DNA from: Patiria miniata
Taxonomy: Eukaryota > Echinodermata > Asteroidea > Valvatida > Asterinidae
Length of the DNA: 64,000 bases
Assembly (NCBI RefSeq): GCF_015706575.1
Contig: NW_024037055.1
Span: 9,710,262 to 9,774,261, forward strand
Reading direction: 5' to 3'
Shown here: in pieces, positions 12,301 to 24,300 of the stretch
Layout: the number at the start of each line of letters is the position of its first letter
How positions within the stretch are numbered: the stretch's first letter is position 1
Made by a program: the position numbers and the translations under genes
Notes under the pieces: model-generated
Database searches by the model: none
Told to the model about the DNA's origin: nothing
The model's input: only the letters and a program-made list of their open reading frames with translations

Positions 12301-15300
12301 GTGTCAAATGGTTTGTTTATCCAGATACAGTATTGTTGCCATCTTATTTTTGAAGAAAGCCGCCGGCATTGGAAACTACATGTATTGCATCTTTAAGCCA
12401 CTTAACATTGAAATCTTAGTGTCTAAACATATATTTTCAGGGTCAAAGAACGCAACTGGACCATTTGGATTAGTGCTAAATGGTTAATTTGTCCAGATAC
12501 ATTGCGTCGGCAATCTTGGATTTTAAAGATGGCCGCCATTGAAAACCTATATCTACCAATATCTGGTCTTCTAAGTCACTCAGGATTAAAATTTTGGCGT
12601 CCAAACATACATTTTCAGGGTCTAGGAATGCAATTATACCATTTATGTCAGTGTCAAATGTTCAGTTTGTGCACTATTGTGGCCATCTTTGATTTTAAAG
12701 TTGGCCGCCAGATAATAATTGCATTTACTGATATCTCAGCTACTACCCCATATCAAATCACAGTCTAGGTGTCAAAACATACATTTTCAGGGTAAGGAAA
12801 TATAATCGTTGGATAAGTTGGTTCCTATCTAAAATTGAAAGCTAAGGCAATAAGGAGCATGTATGAACAATTTGGCGCTTTTGTCCGGATTGTCTACATC
12901 CATTTAATAAGCTGCCTGACTAATATTACAGTAACTGAGGTAAAGAAGGATAAGGGTGTTATAGAGTGTGAATAAACTGGAAGAGGGAACAAAAGCACGG
13001 AGTTTAGAGAGAACTCCTGTCTTACGAGAGACAGTTTTAGTGATTCCTGAGATATGATCAGTCCAAGATAGCTTATCGTCAATGATGACACCGAGAAACT
13101 TCTTTGAATGTACTTGAGTGATCGAGGTGCCACCAATAAAGATAGGAGAAGCTGTGCTGAGTTGAAAGTTAGTAGATTTAGTAAAGTACATTAATTTAGT
13201 TTTCTGAGAGTTTATGGAAAGTTTATTAGCTCTGAACCAACAGGAAACTTTAACGAGTTCTGTTTTCATAACATTTACCAAGTTTGTGTGGCTGGGAGCA
13301 GAAAATAAAATGGTGGTGTCGTCTGCAAAAAGAATGAATGACGGAATGGATGAAGAGTAATCTTCTTCCCTCACTGCGCGTGTACGTGCACAGCTATGCA
13401 GAGGCTAAATACTCTCCCAAAATGAGCCAAAAATGGACTGTAGTGGAGTCGGCGATTTAGCTGTTTATTGGAAGCGATGTGAAACTGCAATTTAAATCAT
13501 ACAGAACGCATTTTGAGTTTAAACAATAAAGTACAGAGGATTAATGGAGTATTAATTTGTGTGAGGCGATTACTATCTTAATTGACCACTTATGAAAGAG
13601 AAGAAAATACAGGAAATGGCCCAAGGACTAAGACAAGTCTACCCCAAGAATCCAAAACTCTGAGAATAAAACTGACGGGAAATACCCCCTTAAATAACAG
13701 AGAAATTACAATAAAGAATTTCACACATGTAAATGTAGACGAATCCCCCAAATTGACATGTAAGCGGAAAAACCATGCCCTTAAAATGTCCACACAAAAA
13801 ATTCAAAATGTACATGAGACCGAACACGTTTATGTACACGTGTCCGAAATAAACGACACTAACCTTAAGAAATAGCCCCCAAACCCCACAAAACAGTAAT
13901 AAAACTAGAAAAGCTTATACATTACATGATCAGAGAAAGATAACTAACAGATTGTGCTGATTAAGGGGATTGGATTACTGGTAAAACCTGTCGAAATTAC
14001 TGATTTTCTAGAGTACAACTGTAATGAATAACTATGATCAAAACGCTGGCATGAAAAAATACGAATGAACACCAGAGGGCGCTAGACACATATTGCAACG
14101 GCTGCCGAAGGCAGAACAAGTAGTGTAGGTCATTAACATATAATAAAAACAAAAGAGGTCCAAGGATTGAACCTTGTGGAACACCGTGGTGAATATCATT
14201 CCACTTGGAGTCACGTTTTTTAACAGACTTTTATTGGTGCCTGTTATTGAGGTAGTCGGTGAACCACTGCAGAGCAACTCCTCTGATGCCGTAGAAATCT
14301 AGTTTTGAAAGAAGACGGGATCAATGGTGTCGAAAAGCCTTAGATAGATCAACAAAGACGCCAGCCGTTGCCATTTTACTGGACACTGACGTCGTTATTT
14401 GGTCAATGAGATGTATAACGGCCATATCGGTAGAATGTTTACTGCGAAAGCCAAACTGTTGATCGAAAAGTAGATTAAATTTAGAGATGAATTTAGAGAT
14501 GAATCAAGAATCTTAGAAAAGCAGGGAAGAATGGAAATGGGCCTGTAGTTGTGGATGTAATGGCGGTCTCCACTTTTGAATATGAGAATGACTTTGGCAA
14601 CCTACAGTTGAGGAGGTACACAGCCTGTTGAAAAAGAAATGTTGAAAATATGAGCTAGAGGTCTAGAAATAGGAGGAATGACAGATTTGATCACAGATGG
14701 GCTAATTCCGTCAAAACCACAGCTAGTGCTATTGTTAAGCTGTTTACCAATTAAGTTTATTTCAAAGAAATTTGTAGGTGAAAGAAAGAAAGAAGAAGTA
14801 TTAGGGCTTCGTAAATAATCGGAGAAATGAGTATCAGATGGTTGAATGCGACTTGCAAGAGAAGAGCCCATATTGGAGAAACGGTTATTGAAGGTATCGG
14901 CAATCAATGAGGGGTTAGAAACAGTATTTTGACCGTCACTGAAGTCATCTTGGAGATTAGCTTTCTTAATTAGTTTTACCTAAAATATTATTAATTTCTC
15001 GCCAGGTGTCGTTAATGCTGTTTTTGTTGACGTCAAGCATGTGGGCATTAAACATATTTTTGGCTATCCAAATGTTGCAGGAATTAATAATTCCTTGCGA
15101 CATCCAAGGCTGATTCTTCCTAGATTTACCTGTGGTACGTGTAATAAAAGGAAAGTGGTGGTCATAGAGGTTTTTCAATCGTGCGAGGAAGACATTGTAA
15201 GCAGTCTCAGCATCGTCTGACACCAATTTGTGACGTCACGCCCTTAGCGTGGAGCGGTGCTCGAAAGAGGGCGCCCTCTCCACAGGCGTGGCGCGGACGG

Positions 15301-18300
15301 CACGTACTGGAAAGTCCCTGAGCGGCTAGAGACGAGTCCGTTGGGATGGAAATATACCGTCCCGGTCGGAAAGCTAGTTGTTTTTATGTGACTGGGCAGC
15401 GCGCTTTAATCTGATTGGCCTAATCCTTAACGACGTAACTAAGAGGGAGAACCAATGAACAGCCTTGTGACAGCAGTTTCATTTACAAAGAAATAATAAC
15501 CACTGTTTTATTCACATTCCTCCTGGAATCACAAAAAGGCCCACTCCGATCCAAGAATTGAACAGTAAGAGATCAACAGAGGGCGCTGTGAAATGCAACA
15601 CTTATATACAGGGGGTGCAATGAACTATGGGATAAAAGCAGTGTACGATAATCCAGTGAGGGGGGGAGTTCCAAGTTCCTTCGCAAGCGCAATATGCGTG
15701 AGACTAATGCAAGTCTAGGGCCAGATATTACGCAAGTCCCTATAAGGGACGACTCGAACCGCACCACAATTAGGCCCCTTAACTTACCCGCTCACATCCA
15801 CAGCGCGCAGTGTTAGCAATGTACCTATTGTTTCCTATCCGGTTCGTTAGTAAAAACGTCATACACGCACGCGCACCACTGATTACTAGCGCCCATTGGC
15901 TACAAACACTCGAGCTGCGTTAACTTCCGGTTCCAATCGTGCAGAAAGTGCTGGAGGTGACGTCACACTAACGAACCGGATTAGCCTAGCGCACGCAGGT
16001 CCGTATAGGCAGACCGTGCCGGAGTCAGTTATCTCGATCGAACGCACCACCAGCCCCCTTCTCGCGGAGCCAAGATCACAACGAAACCACGCCCCCAAGA
16101 AGGGACAATTGATCCCGCAGCAACCCAGCACCAGCTCGAGGAACCGTAACCGACTCGTCACAATACCGCCCAACAGCCCTACCACCTAAGTACAGGAGGT
16201 ATAATGTCTTACCACACGCCCGCAACTGCCGGCGTTTCGAACCAGAAATCAGGTCCCCCGATTTCGCTTTTCTGCGCGCCTTATATAGCCTACTGAGCCG
16301 GTGTCACGGTCTCACTTCTCCGGCGTGCTAGCTTCTCCGAAAGGGAAATTTCGCTTTAACACGCATGCACAAAATTGCGCAGTGGTGTACATTTTCGTCA
16401 GCTTCATTTGTGTGCTGAGTTCTTCGGGGTTGTACTGGTGCCCGTAATATCATAGGATATTTGTATGCATACAGGGTACCAGTCGAATCCAGAATTTTCG
16501 TGGCGCGCACAACTCCCAATAACCATAACCAAAAAAGACTTGAAATGCACATTTATTTTAAGCCGCATGGTTGCAAAAATAAAGACAAAATGGAACATGA
16601 ACGAGCAAGGAACACGGACCAAGGAGTTCGTTCTTAATTATTCCTCCATAAACCCACACACATGCATGACGCTGGGAACACAAATCAGAATGCTTGCAAG
16701 ACCATGGGGGGAAGTGTTACATAACACATTCTTGGATGTCCCTCACTGTTTTATTAATAGGCTTGGTAATACAGCCCTAGGAAAAGGAAGCACAGCGGAC
16801 ACATCAGTATGTATCGTGCTCATGTAACGTGCACTGTAACGTGCTCAACTGTCCGCCGAATCCATCCGGAGAAGCTAGCACGCCGGAGAAGTGAGACCGT
16901 GACACCGGCCGCTGGCCCATATGCGCCTGCGCGCGCGTGCTGCACGTCACCGAGCGGTGACCCCACTGCCCAATGGCGAACGCGCGAGGCGGAGCCTAAG
17001 CGCTGCGCGCGCCTAGCCCACTGCTATGCACTAAAAGTATATGTGCTAATTTTAGCTACAGCGCTCCACGCAAAAGCGCCCTCTGTCACGTTACACAGCC
17101 GCCTGACAGGCCTAAATGCCCTCATTTAGATAAGCCGACATTTCGATACAAAACGTGACAGGTATCTTATTACAAACCTACTTTTAATTTGAAAACCTGA
17201 AAGAGAAACATTAGGAACAACAATAGTAATACACAAACACTTTAAACACTTTAACAATGGGTTCTAAGATCTTATGCAATTATCTTAGCAATACAACGAC
17301 TTTTCGGGCCCAGTTTTGGCCCATACGTCTCAAAAAATAAAGCTCTCCTGGTTGGTACAAAATATACTTAAGAAAAATAAAAGTCTTTATCTTCAAGACA
17401 AAAATCTCCTGAGATGTCCTATTTCTTCCTGGTTGCGGATCCATGCCCATGCCCAGGGAGTGCGTGGCTGCACTGCACAAGTACGTCCCGGTAGATCAGA
17501 AGGTCCGTTGGCGAGATTCTCTGGAGATGATTACGTTGTCAACGTAGATGATGGTCTCCGTGTGCTCCACAAAGGTGGCCAGTTTGGGTATTTTCGGGCT
17601 CTGAAGCTCCAACCGCGTCTTCTCGGGAGGCTGCTTCCTTTGAAGAAGTTGCTGCCTTGGGTCGGGCATCTGCTGCTGGCTTGGGAGGAGCTGGGGCCTT
17701 GTCTTGCGATTTCGGCTTCTTCTCTGGCACGTGCGTCTCTTCCTGCGGCTCCTCTGGTATCTTCTCTAGATCCTCGTCGATGTCTAACTCCAGCGGGGGC
17801 ATGGATGACAGGCTGATGGCGTCATCCTCGTACGTCTTTGGCGTCTCATCTTCCGGCGGTCTGGAGTCCTCCTCCACAGTGCGTTGAGGAGAGGGAGGAA
17901 TGGGGGACAGACAGGGGGGCAGCCCTTTAAGGGCGGGAAGCTCGTCATCACCGGCCTCCTGACTACTCTTGCCGTTTAACGGCACAACAACCTTAAAAGG
18001 CGCTTGGGGGTCTGACGATTTTCGGACTAGCCTTACATCCTTCGGGGGGTGTTCGGGGCCAGCCACCGCAGTGGGGCGCCCTCTTCTTTCCGGTTCCATG
18101 CCTATCTCTGAGACCTCGGACAGCTTCGCAGGGTGCTCCATCTTGTAGTGCCTACGCAAATGGTCCCTGCGCTTCACGTTGAACCCACAGTGGCGGCAGT
18201 ACAGAAAAGCCGGCCCGTGGTTTATCCTTAGATGCCGGAGCAATCCCTTCAATTTCTGGAACTTGTGACCACACTTGTCGCACTTGTACGTCTTTGTTTC

Positions 18301-21300
18301 GGTTAGGGGCGCCATCTAGAGACAATTCTGAAAGACAAAAGGGTGGAAACAGCTGTTATTTGCCAGCCAACTCAAATTCAATTTAACGGAATCTTAGGGG
18401 CAACCTGTGCGCCCTCTTTGGATACCTCCTTGTCTCTTTGGATTTTTGTACACTGCTTGCCGCATCCTTGCTACCCCATGGTTTCTGTATACTTTCTACA
18501 CCCCCGTCATGCAACTCCTCGGGATGCTCTTCTACGCCTTCAGCGCAAGTATTTATCTCTGTGCCCATATCCTTAAGGGGCTCACGACAACTGGTCTCAT
18601 CCTCATTATTTGAGGTTTCCAGAAGACTGTCCCCTCCACGCGCATCGTACAGGGGTTCAAGACGAATGTTTCCTCCATCCTTACCATCCAAGGGTACCAG
18701 GTGATTGTTTTCTACACCGTCTTTATCTGAAGATTCCAACTCCTTCAGATGGCCTTGTACGTTCTCAGCGCATGCTCCGATCTCGGTGTCACAAGAGGGA
18801 GCCCTACTGGGAGTACTCCATGGATCGATCGGACTTCCTTGGTAGGGCTTCAACCTGTCCACGTGTATAACACGTGGCTTGGCGCCCTTTAATTTTTGAA
18901 TGCGAACCACCACATCCGAAAGTTTCTTCAGTACCAGAAACGGCCCCTCCCACTTCAACTGAAGTTTGGGGCTAACCCCTTTCTTTTTCGCGGGGTTGAA
19001 CACCCACACGAACTCATTCTCCCGGATGCAAGGGTTGGTTGCCCTCCGGTCATAGTTCACTTTTGGCGTCTCATGCTTTTTCCTAAGCATTTTTGCGCCC
19101 TCTCGTGAGCTTTTTGAATCTGGTCCCTAAGATTCTGCGAATAGTCCGTCTGTACTACTTCGTCATCACTTGGTGCAGGACTCTCCACGGTCAAGTCCAA
19201 TGGCAAAGCAACTTCTCGACCCAGCATCATCATATTTGGGGATTCCCCCAAACTCTCCTGCGGCGTACATCGGTACGCACTAGTTGCAAACGGGAGGCAC
19301 TCGTCCCAATCGCGCTGACCTTTGTGTGGGTCAATCATCATGGATACCATGGTAACGAGGGTCTTATTGAACCTCTCTATGAGACCATCCGACTTGGGAT
19401 TGTATGCTGTAGTCCTTGTTTTACTAATGCCGAGGACCCGACACATCTCTCGGAACAGTTCGGATTCAAAATTGGTCCATTGGTCCGTATGGACCTTTCT
19501 CGGCACTCCGAATCAACACACAAACTCGCTAACAAATTTAGCGGCGACTGTCTCAGCTTTCGCATCCGGAAGCGCATATGCCTCCATCCATCTTGTAGTG
19601 TACTCTCCTACTACAAGGATCCACAGGTTCCCACCCTCCGTCTTCGGTAGGGGGCCAACCAAATCCATGGCTACCCTGTCCATGGTTCCCCTAACATTAT
19701 ACTGCTGCAAGGGCGCCCTCCGTTTCTTAGGAGACAGCTTTTTCCTCGCACACTGGTTACACTGACGCACACAGGTCCTTACATCGGCACTCATGCCCGA
19801 CCAGAAGTATCTTTGTTTTACACGGGCCAACGTCTTCTTCAGGCCAAGATGGCCGCCAAGTTTCCCACCATGCAATTCTTCTATAAACTTGTGTCTGACG
19901 ATCTGAGGAGCCACAAGCCTCCACCGGAAGGAACTACCATCTCCCGATTCCCAACGTTGATACAGTACACCGTCTCTAACTGATATCTGATTCCAGTAAG
20001 CCCAATACGTCTTACTGGACGGGGATAAGCTGACTATGTCCGCCCAAGGAGGGCGCTCTTTTTCCTCGCTCTTGGCGACTAGCAACCACTTCATGGACTC
20101 ATCTGCCATTTGGCCATTTCTAAGATCTGAGGCGCTTAGCGACGGTTGCAAGGCGGCAACCCTTACTGCTGCCTCATTACTTCTACTTGGCATATTCGAC
20201 TGTTCTCCTTCAACACCATCGTCATCATTACCTTCACTACCACAGTGACTACACTGCTTACATGGCCGCCTTGATAGACCATCAGCGATGCCATGCTTGG
20301 CACCAGGGCGGTGCTGAATTGTGACGTCATATTCTGATACAACCTCCAGCCAACGAGCAAGTTGACCTTCCGGGTTTTTCATGTTTGTCAACCATCTTAA
20401 GGAAGAATGGTCTGTCCTAACCAGTGTTTTCTGACCATATAAGTACTGGCGGAAGTATTTGAGATAGGCAACCACTGCAAGCAACTCCTTCCGGGTGACG
20501 CAATAATTTCTTTCGGCTTTACTCAACTTCCGGCTTGCAAAGGCAACAACCTTTTCAGCACCGTCATGAACCTGAGACAGTACTGCGCCTATGCCCTCTA
20601 AACTGGCATCCGTGTCAAGGATGAACTCCTGGCCTGGCAATGGGTATGCTAAGATTGGAGCGGTCATTAACTCCTCCTTAAGTCTGACGAACGCTTCCTC
20701 ACAAGACTCATCCCAAGAGAACACTTTCGATTTCGAAGTTAAGGCGTGCAACGGGCTTGCAATGCTTGCAAAGCCTTGTATGAATCGTCTATAGTACGAA
20801 GCGAGGCCAAGGAAACTCCTCACCTCTTTAACGTTCTTCGGGACTGGCCAATCAGCAACGGATTTGATTTTGGCGGGATCCGTGGCAACGCCCTCTGTCG
20901 ATACAATGTGACCAAAGTAAGTTACCGACTTCTGAAAGAGGTTGCATTTGCTGGGCTTTAGCTTAAGTCCAGCACTCCTCAATCGTTCAAACACCTTGCA
21001 CAGGCGTTCTAACTCATCTTTCACCGTTTTTCCAAAAACGATGACGTCATCGAGGTAGACCAATAAGATCTCCCACTGTAACCCTGCCAACACCTTCTCC
21101 ATAAGAAGTTCAAACGTGGCGGGCGCGTTCGCCAACCCGAATGGCATAACTTTCCAACGGTACAACCCGTTGCGCATAACGAAAGTTGACTTCTGCTGAG
21201 CATCTTCATCCAGGGCTACTTGCCAGTACCCGGATGCGAGATCAAGGGTTGAGAACCACTGAGCGCCCTCTAGCGCGTCGAGTGTCTCATCAATCCTGGG

Positions 21301-24300
21301 AACAGGATACGCGTCCTTGATTGTTACTGCATTCAAACCTCTATAATCGATGCACAGACGCTTTGAGCCATCTTTCTTTTTCACCAACACCACGTTAGCC
21401 ACCCATGGGCTATCTGATGGCTCTATCAAGCCACGCCCCTTCAAGTCATCCACCTGTCGGTTTATCTCTTGTTGGTTACAAGCAGGGTGTTTCCGGGGTC
21501 TCTGCTTCACTGGTCTAGCACCACCAGTGTCGATACTGTGCTTAACTATATCAGTAAGGCCTATGTCACCATCACCCTGCGAGAAGACATCTTGGAAGTC
21601 TTTCAAACATCTCTTCAACCTGCCATGGTCTTCTGCGTTCAAATGTATCTTGCTCCTTTCATACAAATCTCTCAAATGACTTGGCAGCAAGTCTACTCTT
21701 ACTCCTTCTTCTCTGCCCTGTGTGGGCGGAGTTTCGACCTCCACGGGTGAAACTGTTGCAGCCATAATTCCGACATGTAGCACACGTTTTTCCCTATTGG
21801 GGTTGAATACTCGAATGGGCACAATCTCGGCAGGTGCATCAATTAGGGACTTAGCAAGGATCAGCCCTTTTCACCAAGATGCCCGCCTGACTCAATTGGT
21901 TCCACCATCAGTGGTCCCTTCAGCCCCTCGCATTGACCGACAATTAGTTCCAGCCACAATCTTTTCATGACCAGGTGGAATCTCCGTAGCTTCTGCTATC
22001 ACCACGCGGCCCACGAATGGCTCACCAGCGACACCTGTGCACTTAATTCCTTCCCCATTAATACACAACTCTAGCCTTCGGAAATCCAAAGTCCCATTAG
22101 TGGCTAACAACCAGTCCATTCCCAACATGGCGGGAATACTGATATCAGCAAATACAGCCCGAGTCGGGTGGACGGTTTTTCCAATTCCTAAGTCCAACCA
22201 TGCAGTACCATACACTTTCAAAGGGGTACCGTCCACCTGCCTGACTCTAGACTCGCAACATTCCAACTCGGGCCGCTGTTCTTTTGGCAGCTGGTAGTAT
22301 ATCATCATACTGATCAATGTGTCAGTTGCCCCGGTGTCAATAACCAAGCGAAACTTAGTCGACCTAATTGACCTATCTACGAACAAACCATGGCTTGGCC
22401 CAATTGCGGGGGTTGTGACAACGTGCACTTCGCTTCTCAACCTCGTGCCCTCCGTTACTGTGGACCCTGTACATTGTTCAGCCTTTCCGCGGGTCCCCCG
22501 GTCGGCTGGTTCTCGTTTCCCTGGTAGCAGTTACGTTTACGCTTAGGCTGCCTGCACTCTCTAGCGAAGTGACCAAGTGCACCGCAGTTATGACACTTCA
22601 ACTCGGATTTAGGCCGCCTCTGTGGAGGAGGAGAGCCAACTGAAACTTCTTGCATCGCAGGAGCCATCTGCGCATGCGCTGGTGGTTGAAACAACACTCT
22701 ACCCATCAACTGCTCCAAGTGCTTAGTCATTTCGTTTACACACTTCGTGTGCGAGTTAACAGCCCGCTCGATGGACTGAATTCTTGCCTCCACTTCTCGG
22801 TCCGTTCCTCTTACAAACTTAGGGGGCCTTTCATCAATTCTTCGCTGTACCTCCACCTTGTGGAAGTTTTCCGTCTCGAGGGCGGCTTGTAATGCCTCTG
22901 ACAAGTTCTTTGGTCTTGCTCTAAAGATACCTTCCCGCACCTGCTGATCAGAAACAGCATCAACAAAGTGATTCTTCTCCAACCGATCCCTTGACTCCTC
23001 AGGGATCTCTGGATATGCCTTAACAGCCAACTCGTGTATTGCCTGACATAACTCCTGCAGAAATTCCTTAGGCTTCTGTCTGCGATGACGTAACTCAACC
23101 AGAAAATTCGCGAATCTCATTTCAATAAGGACCATAAAGTATATATGTTTCCTTTGAGTCAAATCTCATCAATAAATTCACTTTTATATCACTTCATAAA
23201 TACACGGTTATTGAAGTTGGTTCCTTGTTTGGAGCGGCTACAGGTGGGTGCTGCTATACCGGACTTCAGCTCTACAGGGCTGGTGTATTTCGGCACTGAC
23301 TAGTACTATAGTAATTTTTGCCGAACTGGCTCAAACTGATGATTGGTAAACTGAAATTTCACCAATATATCAGCTACCCTGGATCAAGTCATCGGTCTAC
23401 ACCTCATTTAGCACTCTCACAAACTCTCTCTCTGACTTCTCTGGTCTATATTGAATCTAGATCGTTTTTGCACATTTTCTATATAAAACATACCAATTGT
23501 ACATGCGTTTCAGTGTGAATAACCATGGCCTGCATTTTTAAGGTGTTACGTAAGTTGTTCCAGTTTTACAATACCTTGCGCAACGCCTGGTGCGTTGAAT
23601 GCTCCTGAATGCCGTTGAAGGCTTTTGTATGAAACGCGACTGCGCGCGGGAACGATACTGAGTGCTAATTGGAGGGAAGTTCAATACGTCATTACAACGG
23701 GGAAAGTTAACGCGTGAATAGATTGACGTACGCGTAAAAGAAAAATACCAAACAAAAAACAAAACAAGAACGGGTTTTGACAACGTTGTTGATGTCTCTA
23801 GTGATTTAAGTGGTCTGCGTAGACGGCTTAGATCTGAAAAGGGAAGGGGTTATCTGGAAGAGTGGCAAATGATCTGAAATGTCAGCGCATAGTATTCCGG
23901 TTGTTATATTAGTATCAAGGTTAGTAAGACTATTATCGATGAGAGAGGCACTTTGTGGACAGATACGGGTTGGTTTGTCTATCAACGGGCGAAGACCATT
24001 ATGCATAAACAGTATTTACAAAATCCTCTGTGGGTTGATGGTGAAAACAATTGATGAGGTTCATGTTGAAGTCGCCCATTATGTAACACAGCTTCTTTTC
24101 TTTTGTTATAGTGTTGAGACAAATATCAAAGGAGGAGAGGAAATAATTGGTCAAGAAGCCAGGAGCTCTGTAGACACTACCAACGATAATATTACAAGCA
24201 TGGTCTCGTTCTATCTCGATGAATATGCATTCATGAGCACCAGAGGGGGCCATGAGATCAGATCTAGTGCAAAATTTGAGAGACTCGTGGACGAACAAAG

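Larger units (their letters stand above)
17539..23162 (-). mobile_element. Ty3/gypsy element, internal region
   Basis: Minus strand, in order: gag with a CCHC knuckle (CHNCGALGHFAREC), protease (VIDTGATDTLIS), reverse transcriptase (YLDDVIVFG), RNase H, integrase with HHCC zinc finger and core, a GPY/F-like C-terminus, and an additional C2H2 zinc-finger ORF. It is among the youngest elements here: long frames survive and breaks are few. It lies within the inverted LINE. The left flank is LTR-like; the right LTR was not recognised, so whether the element is whole is uncertain. Confidence 0.9.

Noticed and set aside
13582-13875. 97-residue + strand ORF
   Set aside because: Lysine/threonine-rich with no recognised domain, in an insertion within a LINE; not supported as a gene.
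15700-15790. GGTTCGAGTC-like pol III B box on the minus strand
   Set aside because: No matching A box or cloverleaf; not a tRNA gene.
15896-16189. 97-residue + strand ORF in GC-rich DNA
   Set aside because: No domain or splice context; it lies in the LTR-like block and an equally long frame exists on the opposite strand.
17316-17816. 166-residue + strand ORF
   Set aside because: Antisense shadow of the zinc-finger ORF of the gypsy element.
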